Positions 22,582-31,880 of a stretch of DNA of 64,000 nucleotides are shown piece after piece (the stretch's first letter is position 1; each line of letters opens with the position of its first letter). Origin of the DNA: Nipponacmea schrenckii (lineage: Eukaryota > Mollusca > Gastropoda > Lottiidae). The stretch spans positions 33,953,023-34,017,022 of the forward strand of contig CM060200.1 in the NCBI GenBank assembly GCA_030562195.1, read 5' to 3'. Both the position numbers and the translations under genes were made by a program. The notes beneath the pieces are model-generated. The model was not told the DNA's origin. It saw nothing but the letters and a program-made list of their open reading frames with translations, and ran no database searches.

Positions 22582-23716
22582 CTGACAGTTTTACGAGAAT
22601 GCGAATCATTACAAACGACACATCTAAAGTCAGAATTATTACCTGTTGCGAATGTTTTACTTCTCTTATCATTGTTTATACTTTTGTGACTATTGCTATT
22701 ATTAGTTTTATACACATTAGGTGAGTGACAAGACGAAGTTGACGAAAAACCACTTGCTTCGTCACGAGCCTCTGTTCGATATTTGATTTCACCAGCTAAC
22801 CATTCATGCAAAGAAATAAGATTTTCAACTTTACTTTTAATGGCAATCCAACGTTTAAAATTGGCGATATGTTCTGACTGCAATTTACTTTTGAAAAACA
22901 TGGAATTAGCCTGGAATTCTTCAGTATGCTCGCTGTCACGAAGGGAGATTATGCTCAGTTAGAGTGTGTCGACAAATTCCTCTGCCGTCTTGAGATCTGA
23001 GAAACTAATAGGTTTAAAATTATGAATGTCATGTAGCAAAATCAAAAGGTTTCTGCGTGGGCCTCCATACTTTTCATCAAGTCTATTGAGAGCTGCGTCA
23101 TACCCTATGTCCGATGGGGGAAATCCTTCAATGGCTTTGAGCGCGTCTCCTTCAAGATGCTGTCTTAGTTGCAATAACTTATAAGATTTTGTCATACTCG
23201 ATATGTCAATACATTGATTGAACGACTCCCGATAGAGGGTGTAATCCCCTTTGTTACCACTAAATTTGGCAATAGATTCTCGAGTGAGTTGGTGAAACAA
23301 ATCCCTATCAACATAACTATTCGAAGTTGCATTTTGTGCTATATCTGTAGTGTTTTCTCGATAAAGTCGGTTGCTTTAGATAAAAGGTCCTGAAGATTAG
23401 GATCTGACTGTGCGTAATCTAATTCTTGCTCGAAACCATCAGCATCGATGTCACACAATGTCAGCAAAATAATCAAAACGTCATCCTGACATCTGAGGAC
23501 GTTATCAATCGATTTACGAACCTGACCCGCCTCAACATTTGGCGAGCATAATTGACTTGTTAGGAAAAGCTTGGCATTTGTAAGTTGAGTCTTGCGGCGA
23601 AGATTTGCTAAGGTGTTCTGAGCATCAACATCTTGGCCTTCTTGTTGTTGAGCCGCAAACTGCTGCTGTGTAACGTCTACTTGCAACGAATCGACGATGT
23701 TGCTGGGCCCGGACAT
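22509..23716 (-). pseudogene. Pao/BEL gag region, broken
   Basis: Three minus-strand stretches (23339-23716, 22959-23300 and 22509-22901) follow each other with frame breaks near 23320 and 22930. The first is glutamine-rich at the start. The middle one has the Pao gag pattern KFSGNKGDYTLYRESF with DALNRLDEKYGGP. The third ends in a C..C....K.VSC cluster. These match the conserved gag-like domain (DUF1759 type) of Pao/BEL polyproteins. Confidence 0.75.
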
Positions 23717-23792
23717 TGCGAGGATTGGTCGAATTTTCTTGAAACATCTATAGTATCACACCATACCAAAACTAACAAAATTGTCGAAATAA

Positions 23793-23810
23793 ACCACGCT
23801 CTGGATACCA
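23793..23810 (-). promoter_or_regulatory. Primer binding site of the Pao/BEL element
   Basis: Two bases inside the 5' LTR the minus strand reads TGGTATCCAGAGCGTGG, beginning with the TGG that pairs with the CCA end of a tRNA. I could not identify the tRNA by eye. Confidence 0.6.
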
Positions 23811-23812
23811 TA

Positions 23813-24099
23813 TGTTCTCAATGGTAGAACATAATAAAGGTGGGTCTTTCTCTGTAAATATTTTATTTCGATGGTACAAAATACAGACGCTTTTGATGGA
23901 TACAAAAACTACATTCCGACCATTCTCGCCGACCGCCGTCGAGCGCACTGATTGCTTTCTGTGTCGTCATCATCAGGGCCGATAATCTATCATTATTTTA
24001 AGAGGTGAGTAGACGAAATAGTCCGAGACTCATTCCGAACATCGAAATAGTCCGAGACTCATTCCGAACATCGAAATAGTCCAAGATTCATTCCGAACA
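23813..24099 (-). repeat. 5' LTR of the Pao/BEL element (287 bp)
   Basis: TG...CA-bounded repeat matching 17902-18161. The length difference is one 29-base internal unit minus a 2-base indel. In the minus orientation it should hold the element's promoter. Confidence 0.9.
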
Positions 24100-24104
24100 G
24101 GAGT

Positions 24105-26095
24105 AGCGGAGGTGTAGGTTTTCTTATTAGACACAATCTTATATAGGAACAGCCTTTAATGTACGTGTTTTAGACGCAAGTCACGAAGACATTTTTTGGA
24201 CCCATGTAACTGGTATAATCTCAAACTTAAGCCTATTTCTAGCTGTTTGCTATCTCCCACCCGAAGGTTCCAGTCGTACTTGTGAACCGCGCACACTCTT
24301 TGAAGCCCTACTTGAACAAATCTACAGCTTCCAAAATATGGGTGATATTCAAATTTTAACGCTAGATGTGGCGATGTGTTGATGGGATCATGCGCCGTGA
24401 CGTTATTGATATTCGTCCCCACCCCCCAAATTGAAAAAGTAATCTGCGCCCCTGGTCGTTCACGGTACTAACTATCAGATGTAATCGATAGCACCAAAAG
24501 TCAACCTGATTCAACACCAGACAACTCTGAACTGATATGGGAAGTTGATTTTATAGGTGACAAAACTAATGAACCATATATAGAAACACTTGCCAAGTTT
24601 GATTTTTCAACAACCCCGAATGACTAGGCGTATGAAGTAAGATGTTTAGAAAAAGTGAACGAGACTATTAAGGTTATGGAACGTCAATTGAACTTACATA
24701 ATGACATACAAGGTGCTTACAGTGAATTTCAAATCTTAATTAACGAAGAATTGAAAAGAAAATTGTGCCCACAGAACTCTGTAATAAAATTAACTCGAAA
24801 CCTTATTGGAACTCTATTAAGTGCGAGAAAGATTGGTTAAAAGAAAACTTCATAGCAATGAAAGGCACCTGAGAGAAACATACTGCTATGAAAGAAAACT
24901 TTTAAATACACATTTAAGGAAACACAAACGAATTTACAAAAATAAATTAAAAGAGGGCCTCTACAATGCGTACAAGTGTGACAGAACAGTATTCTGAACA
25001 AATTTGGGAAAATTGGGATTGTAAACGAAAAGAAGCCGAAATTCCCCGAGGACAATTAATGGCAAAGAAGGGCAAGTTGTCTATGACGGAAACAAAGTGC
25101 TTGATGTATGGAATTTTTCAGAGCTACATAGTGATACTGAGATCTACGAGTTATCTACGACATCTAGTGACGTCACATTACCATGTATTGATGATGAAAA
25201 TAATAATGTAATAAACAATCCCATAACATTTGAGGAGTTTAAAAGAGCCGTAAAACAGGAAGTCCTGAGGTTATGACGGAATCCCCTCTTCAGTGCTGAA
25301 AAACGAAGCCACTTCAACAATTTTTTATAAACTGTGCTCAGCATGTTTCGACCTCGGAACTGTCCCAGATGAATAGTCTAAACGTGTGATTCGGCCTCTT
25401 TTTTAACAAGGAAGTGACGATATACTAAACCCTTCAAACTATAGGGGCATCTCTTATATCGGTATACTATAAAGTATACTGTAACGTCCTTTACAACAGA
25501 ATAAGTAACTGGTTCGAAAACAACAATTTGTTGTCAGATTTCCAAACGGCTTCCGTAAAATTAGAAGTTGTGCTGACCACGTTTTTTCATAGTATTATCA
25601 ATGAAAGAAAAAACTCGCGGGAATCGTAATTTGCATGCTACGTGGACTTTCGTAAATGTTTCGACTCTATCAAATAATCACCTCTTTGGCAGAAACTTGG
25701 AAATATGGGACTAAACGGGAAAATCTTAAATACGGTAAAATCATTATATTTTAAAACGACAAATGCAGTGTCAATAAACAATAAGCTTTCTGAATGGTTC
25801 CCCATCGAAGCCGGAGTAAAGTAGTGATGCCTTATATCACCCACACTTTTCTCAATATACATAAATAACCTCGTTCAAGAGACAATTGAACGGAAATGCG
25901 CAATAAACATTTGAGAAAACTTAAAACTCTCCGTCCTCGCATACTCCGAAGATGTTGCAATCACCGCCCCAGATGAAGCCAGTATGGAGAAAATGCTTGC
26001 AGTGCTCAAAGTCTGCTGTGTGTATGTAAATGTTGTGAGGAAAATGTTATAGAAGATGAGTTTCATGTGATAATAAATTGCCCTGTTTATAACAG
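24105..26095 (+). mobile_element. LINE retrotransposon remnant (endonuclease + RT), interrupted by the Pao element
   Basis: Plus-strand frames give SGGVGFLIRHNL and DIFWTHVTG (endonuclease, 24105-24420), then ITFEEFKRAVKQ (25225-25260), NYRGISYI (25435-25460), a degraded CYVDFRKCFDSI (25635-25670), LISPTLFSIYINNLV (25830-25875) and LAYS(D/E)DVAITAP (25940-25970). It ends with a C.C...F....C motif (CKCCEENVIEDEFHVIINC, 26025-26080). Stops and frameshifts are frequent. The 5' part lies before 17902 (SKFRTKRG at 17878-17901) and joins in frame once the LTR element and one target duplicate are removed. It resembles CR1-like LINEs without RNase H, but the clade is uncertain. Confidence 0.8.
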
Positions 26096-26099
26096 AATA

Positions 26100-27006
26100 T
26101 ACGGAAGAATGGAGGGGACATAAGAAAAAAAAAATTTAACTCGTGGCCACGACTTAGTATCTCGTGGCCACTACCTAGCATCTCGTGGCCACGACTAAGT
26201 ATCTCGTGGCCACAACCTAGCATCTCGTGGCCACGACTTAGTATCTCGTGGCCCCAACTTAGTATCTCGTGGCCACGACTTAAGTATCTCGTGGCCACGA
26301 CTTAGTTTTTTGTTGCCACGACTTAGTATCACGAGGCCAAAACACCAACTTCAATATTGCGACTCCTTAGGTTTCCTGATACTGGAAGCAATGAAATAAT
26401 CTGATATGTATTATATTTCATATACAACACAATACTCGTGTGTTTTTCGTTTAAGGCCAAATTCCACTTGTGCGATTAAAGTGAAAATTAATCGCAAGTC
26501 GCTTGTCGCATCGTGTAAAGTAAATAGTTAAACTTTCTGTGCGATCACATGCGATTAATAGGAAAAAAGCATGCGACAAGTGTACATTTTTTGGTGAGAC
26601 CATGAGACCAACGTGTTTGATATTTAATCGCATACACCATGCGATAACCATATTAATCGCTTACTTTCTTGTCTGTACCGTGCTGCCATTTTTCTTTTTC
26701 ATTGTAAATATTTGCATCACGTGTTGCGATTATTTATTTGTGGACACTGAAGCCACATGCGATTAATTCTTGTAGGAAAGTATGCGACTACCTGCGATTT
26801 TAGTATTCTGGCGATAAAACCATGCGATTTATTTTTATGGTCGTAAGTACTTTAATCGCCCATGTGGAATTTGGCCTTTATAAATGTCTCGTGGTCACCA
26901 GTTATCTAAGTCGTGGCCACGAGATACTTAATTCGTAGCCACGAGATACTAAGTCGTGGCCACGATTTATATATTTTTTTTCAAATGTCCCCTACATGCT
27001 TCCGTA
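26100..27006. mobile_element. TIR transposon with GTGGCCACG subrepeats, 6-bp target duplication
   Basis: The ends are TACGGAAG...(A)GGGGACAT.AAGAAAAAAA and the reverse complement (TTTTTTTTCAAATGTCCCCT, then ATGCTTCCGTA). AGAATA flanks both sides exactly (26094-26099, 27007-27012). Both arms carry tandem units of about 20 bases built on the palindrome TCGTGGCCACGA plus CTTAGTAT: about nine in the left arm (26135-26335) and three or four inverted in the right (26884-26965). There is no transposase. A second MITE sits in the middle. It inserted into the 3' end of the LINE at 24105-26095. Confidence 0.8.
26455..26876. mobile_element. MITE nested inside the GTGGCCACG element
   Basis: Ends GGCCAAATTCCACTTGTGCG and the reverse complement (CGCCCATGTGGAATTTGGCC) form a TIR of about 30 bases that includes GCGATTAAAGT. 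Flanks are TTAA on the left and TTTA on the right, consistent with a TTAA target site mutated on one side. The interior repeats TGCGATTAAT-like words in both orientations. At 422 bp it is non-coding. It split the host element's inner region. Confidence 0.75.
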
Positions 27007-27012
27007 AGAATA

Positions 27013-27311
27013 AGATCTGATCTTTTAATCTTTTGTCGAAATATATTTTCGAATTTTTGGACTTGCATCGGAAAGTAGCAAATTTTATTTTATTCAACCT
27101 CTTCTGTTGTTTAATCTAGAGATAGATGTATATGTTTATAAATTTTAAAATGTAAATATCTTTTTACCTGTAAGTGTCACATAGACCACTTTTGTCCGGG
27201 AATCCTATATTATTATGCCTATGTATGTTTTATATATGTCTGTGATTCTTATTTCCAGCTGCATGCACCAAATCATAATTAAATAATAATACGTATAATA
27301 TATATTTTCAG
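27013..27311 (+). other. Upstream of the ankyrin gene: intron end and splice acceptor
   Basis: AT-rich sequence ending in a pyrimidine-rich TATATTTTCAG acceptor (AG at 27310-27311), 25 bases before the ankyrin ATG. The 5' UTR is therefore probably spliced, with its first exon further upstream. I could not locate that exon. Confidence 0.5.
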
Positions 27312-27336
27312 TTATTTGAAGAGATCATAAACAAAC

Positions 27337-28656
27337 ATGCACAGAATAGACAGAGATCTGTTTGTGGCTGCAAAACAAGGAAAGGCGGACGAGGTGGAAC
27401 ATCTTTTGGATTATGGCGCAGATGTTAACAACGTTCAGACTGATAACGAAACCCCTCTTTTAGCCGCTGTCAAAAATCGACACGAAGAAACCTCTATTGT
27501 GTTGATTGATCATGGAGCTAATGTAAATTCAGCTGATAAAATGAATTCGACTCCGTTGATGTACAGTATCAGCTATACGCTAACTGACGTGTTCATGAAA
27601 CTTCTCGAGCGAAAGTGTGATTTTGATGTCCGTAATCATGATGGTAAAACTCCTCTTCATTTAGCAGTTATGCAAGGAAAGTCCGATTATGCTAAACTTT
27701 TAATCGAGAATGGAGCTGACATTAACATTAAAGATGGTTTGGGAAGGGTACCATTGTGTTATATATCTAACTCGGACAACCCGAACCAAATTGAACTAGC
27801 TTCCAAGTTGATTACAGGTGGTTCGATACTTGATTGTATAGACAATGATGGCATGACGCCTTTGATGTTGGCTATCATAGACGAACGTCCTTCCATAGTC
27901 CGACTGCTTCTTGAAAACGGATGTGACGTAAAGTTAAGAAACAATCAAGGTAGGACGCCGCTGCATTTGGCTGTTGAAAGTAAAAAGGGAAATACAGTTG
28001 AACTTTTATTGAAGCGTGGGGTCACAATCAACGACCAAGACAGCGACAAAGCTACTCCTCTCATTCTGGCAATCATGCATCAAAACGAGGATGGGGCACT
28101 GACTCTCATCAATCGTGGTGCAGATCTTAATACAGTGGATTTTTTCGGGTGGAGTACATTAATGCATGCTCTGAGCAATGACATGATAGTGATAGCTGAA
28201 ACCCTAATTCAGAAAGGTTGTGATGTCAATGCTCAAGCCACAAAGATGAAAACGGGTTTACACATCGTTTGCCAGAAACATTTCATTGATTCAATTCACC
28301 TTCTACTAGATTATGGAGCTAATGGTAATATTCAAGATAGCAATGGAGATATTCCTTTGAATTTATACTTATCTAATATACCAAGGGACAAAACTGTGGA
28401 TATGAAAATAATTAAGATGTTTCTGAAAAATGAATGTGATTTGACGATCGAAAATAAGCAAAAACAATCTGCAATTCATTTTGCACTTCGGCTGGGTAAA
28501 GATGGTCTTGAAGTTCTAAAAATGGCGACACTAAGGGGATGCTGTTCACCTGCCCAACTTTTTTCCGTGTCCAAAGACCCTAGAATGGTAACCGTTTTTG
28601 AAAAATATCCCGAAACAAAAAGATTTGTTGAAGAGAACTGTGGTTGTACTCTTTAG
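27337..28656 (+). CDS. Ankyrin-repeat protein, 439 aa, single coding exon
   Basis: An uninterrupted frame from ATG (context AAAC-ATG, in-frame TAA at 27328-27330 just upstream) to TAG. It contains eleven to twelve ankyrin repeats of 33-39 residues covering residues 7 to about 400. The repeat motif lines are seen at about 38 (ETPLLAAV), 71 (STPLMYSI), 104 (KTPLHLAV), 137, 173 (MTPLMLAI), 206 (RTPLHLAV), 239 (ATPLILAI), 272, 305, 338 and 377 (QSAIHFAL). There is no signal peptide, membrane segment or recognised partner domain. The last 40 residues contain several Cys (RGCCSPAQLF, NCGCTL) and are not a clear SOCS or death domain. Such proteins are intracellular binding scaffolds. The partner cannot be inferred, and the symbol is left empty for that reason. 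Confidence 0.9.
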   Translation: MHRIDRDLFVAAKQGKADEVEHLLDYGADVNNVQTDNETPLLAAVKNRHEETSIVLIDHGANVNSADKMNSTPLMYSISYTLTDVFMKLLERKCDFDVRNHDGKTPLHLAVMQGKSDYAKLLIENGADINIKDGLGRVPLCYISNSDNPNQIELASKLITGGSILDCIDNDGMTPLMLAIIDERPSIVRLLLENGCDVKLRNNQGRTPLHLAVESKKGNTVELLLKRGVTINDQDSDKATPLILAIMHQNEDGALTLINRGADLNTVDFFGWSTLMHALSNDMIVIAETLIQKGCDVNAQATKMKTGLHIVCQKHFIDSIHLLLDYGANGNIQDSNGDIPLNLYLSNIPRDKTVDMKIIKMFLKNECDLTIENKQKQSAIHFALRLGKDGLEVLKMATLRGCCSPAQLFSVSKDPRMVTVFEKYPETKRFVEENCGCTL

Positions 28657-29254
28657 TGGAAATTGTGGGTATGATAACATTGAAAATATTTTGATAACCA
28701 ATCTAAACTAGAATGAATTTTGAACGTACAGTGTACGTGTTCCAATATTTTACAATTGTATAGAAATGAACATGGAGAAAAAATTATGAATAGGTATTAT
28801 ATAAAAATATGACATTTATTGCTATAATCAGAATTATAAATTAACCAAATTGTAAAATTGTAAGTATTTGTAGAAGTAAGAAATTGAGCAGTTGTGACAT
28901 CACAATTTTAACCCCCAAGTTAACCAAAATAGTGAAAATACTATTGCTCCTTTAAAATTAAACCGATTTTCAACCCATAAGGTTAGGAATGATTATTTTT
29001 AATGCTAACTATTTGTAATATAAATGATCAATCGATTTTCATTACAGTGGTTCGAGAAAATATTGATATATATTACCTCCCTTTAATAATAGAATGATAA
29101 AGGGATCTGGAAACAAGTATAAATCCATTTCCCATAAATTATAAACATACCTGTGGGTTCATAGAAATATAAAATATCATCTCGCAGGTAATTTCATGAT
29201 AACATGAATCAAGAATGTTCAAATTCATTTTGCAGATAAAAGTGACGATTCTTC
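28657..29254 (+). other. Probable 3' UTR of the ankyrin gene
   Basis: AT-rich sequence without ORFs or recognisable repeats between the stop codon and the first AATAAA. Confidence 0.4.
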
Positions 29255-29260
29255 AATAAA
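29255..29260 (+). promoter_or_regulatory. Candidate polyadenylation signal of the ankyrin gene
   Basis: AATAAA about 600 bases after the stop is the first canonical signal I found downstream. An earlier non-canonical signal is possible. Confidence 0.35.
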
Positions 29261-29279
29261 AACATCAAGAAATTTCATC

Positions 29280-29460
29280 CGATAATGCCTTTTCCTAGAT
29301 CTTTGAAAATTGCGATCAGACGGCAGAGAAGTGCGTGAAGCCTGTAGCCCACGGGGCCTCGGTTTATTGTCCCATCGCAACAACTAGACGCTCTTTCTGA
29401 AGGGCGCGAAAATACAAATTTACCATCAAATGTAAGTGGTGGTGGATAGTATGGACTCAT
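29280..29460 (-). mobile_element. SINE-like conserved domain
   Basis: A GC-rich island in AT-rich DNA. On the minus strand it reads GCGATGGGACAATAAACCGA, then GGCCCCGTGGGCTACAGG and GCACTTCTC. The core GATGGGAC..TAAACCGAGG.CCCGTG resembles a conserved block that I recall from many metazoan SINE-like repeats. No tRNA-like head with A and B boxes is visible, so it is a fragment. The 61-codon minus ORF across it is judged incidental. Identification rests on memory of the motif and needs a library search. Confidence 0.4.
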
Positions 29461-31880
29461 TTGCCATCGGTTTCCATTTTACAAAACGAAATTCAACCTT
29501 CTATAATTTGTTCCAGAAATCTCACTTTCTAATGGGTCAGATGAAAGCCTGGCAAATACTTAGTTTTTGTACAAAAATTCAGTATATAGCATCAAGAAAA
29601 TTGTCAAAATGAATGTAGGCCACTACATTTAAATAACATCCCTTTCGCCTTCACTGAACACTATTTAGAGAAATGCCCTCACACCTATCCAATCTCTCCT
29701 GATCTCACATAATTTGAAATAAGTGCAATTTCAGGCATCAAATTCCAAATCTAGAACCAAAATCAGTCTACAATGGGTCTACAAAAGAGGATTTAAAAAA
29801 AAACCACGGACTTAATTCATACAATCATTACCATAAAATGTTTCAGTCCGTATCTTTAGGTGAGACTTCGGACTGCCATGGAGATAGCCGTCACGCATCG
29901 ATGTGGATCTCTTTAAAATTGGTCAGGACAAAAGTAAGGCTTTCTCGGCAAGTACTGGATCTTAAATTAGAACATTTCGGAACGTAACGATTTCCGGCAA
30001 TGTGCGTTATACCAGTTCTCCGCTTCCCGTGTTCCCCAAGCGAATTGTTTTTGTCGTCAACGTAAACCGAATAATATCAAGTAAGCAGACAGAATCAGTC
30101 TTTTATCTCTTAATTCTATTCTCACTTCATTAATGTTGTTAATTGCTTTTATACTGTAGGCTACCAATTATGCCCATAGCAACTCAATTTATTAAGACTT
30201 TACAGGTCTTCAAGTATCGTCCATCATAATGCTATTTCAGATTTCCAATTTCTCATTGTTTTTTGTAACTTTCGCTGTTTTTATAAGAATGTGAAAATAT
30301 AATCTAATACAGCCAAAAAACGTCTGAGCAAAAATTAATAATCTCTTGCTTTTTGTTTTTCAACAAAAGTACTTTTTCAAATACAAAACCTTATTTTGTT
30401 TGTATGGTAACTTTTATTTATATAAAATTTTGTAGGCTTTTGTACTATTGCCTATTGGATAATCTATTCAACCCCCTTTTCTGTACAACGAAACCGCGTG
30501 AATATTAATAATGTAATTTAAAATTCCTGAAAATGTTTCAATTCTAGCCCGGGATGTGGTCTTGTACCAGGTTCTTATAATGGACTCGATAAATTGATGT
30601 TATTTAAACGGTTTACTGTGCCATCGTCATTATTTAGTTCCATATTTATTTATATTCGGGTAACTACAAAGACTATTCTTAAGCAGCCCACAGATAAACA
30701 GAAGTACCATTCAAGGCCACTTGAAATCATATCGAGACCCGGTATGGATCGAGCACGGAACGCTTTATGGGAGAAGAAATGGGAATTAATGTACATGTAT
30801 CACATCTTTGATTCTTTAATAAGAGTGGGTTTCACGAATATGCGTTTATCATTTTTAATATTCCTATCATTTTTATCAATATAGCTAACTAGTTCATTTC
30901 TAATTTTTTATATACAGTGACAACACTTGTCCACAGAGTTTTTGCAGTCAATAGTACTGATATAGTGCTTAGATTTATAGTTGAATTAGTAGTACTGAAG
31001 GTAATTAACACGTGTTATTGATAATTGGCTCTGTGTCGTTTTCTTGGTGTAACTACATGTACATTAAAAGAACAGGATTCGCTACTTTCTTTTTCTTCAC
31101 GACCACTTTTCAATGAAGCAACCAGCGAGTGAAATAACGGTACAAGAGTAGGCCAGTGTTATACGTACTAGACCTATACAAACGGTGCTTGCATGTTATT
31201 GGATTTCTATTATCATGAATGAAATTTGTGTTATTCGTATCCTTGTATTTCATTGTGATTTAACTTTAAAATTAATGATATGATTGCGGGTATTGTAAGG
31301 TGTGCAGCTGAAATGTAGTATTATTTCAAACACAGTTTTCAGTTTGATATCACAAGTTATGCAGTCAGGTGGAAACGTTAAAAATGATCATTAATTGAAC
31401 GTTGGGAATAATTAAATATGATTGAATAGTGGGTTTTTAATTAGGCCAGAGTGAATAATTTATCTCAACTATCCCGACTTAAAAGCCCAACTTGATGATA
31501 TTTGGTGTTTAGGTATGGTTATAAAAAGCCTTAGTGATGCGCAGGGGCTAGAAAATAAAATGTGACCCTGGTACCGAAACTTGTAACAAGCGTAAGAAAT
31601 TCCAACATAATGAGGTCTCTAGGTAAAACTTAAGAGAATTTCGAATTCTGATGTCGGATTTATATACATTATCGGTTTACTAAAAGGATTTTTGATTGAA
31701 GAATTGTGTCTTAAACTTTCGATTTCAGAATTCATATAAACGTTAGAATTCTGGACTAGTTTTATATCTATTGAGGATTATTTTGGGATTCAAGTCATTA
31801 TCTCAGTATAAGGGTAACAATTTGGGATTAACTTGTGGGATTAATGTATTTGGATAAAGATTAAGTGGTCTCGATCAACA
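29461..31880. other. Intergenic, no gene recognised
   Basis: AT-rich sequence without a convincing ORF, RNA gene or clear repeat. The end should contain the promoter and 5' UTR of the Ig gene that starts at 31881, but no TATA box or other element can be assigned with confidence. Confidence 0.4.

Larger units (their letters stand above)
17902..24099 (-). mobile_element. Pao/BEL LTR retrotransposon, complete in structure, decayed
   Basis: The two LTRs (17902-18161 and 23813-24099) start TGTTCTC and end CCGAACA. Between them, on the minus strand, are a tRNA primer site, gag, zinc knuckles, an aspartic protease, RT with YVDD, an RNase H region, integrase and a polypurine tract, in Pao/BEL order. 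The element is 6.2 kb. Flanks GGGGT (17897-17901) and GGAGT (24100-24104) are a 5-bp target duplication with one change. Every coding block is split by stops or frameshifts, so it is inactive. No envelope gene is present. It inserted into a plus-strand LINE. Confidence 0.9.

Noticed and set aside
26047..26298. Minus-strand ORF with repeated GHEILSR words
   Set aside because: Translation of the CTCGTGGCCACGA tandem units of the TIR element.
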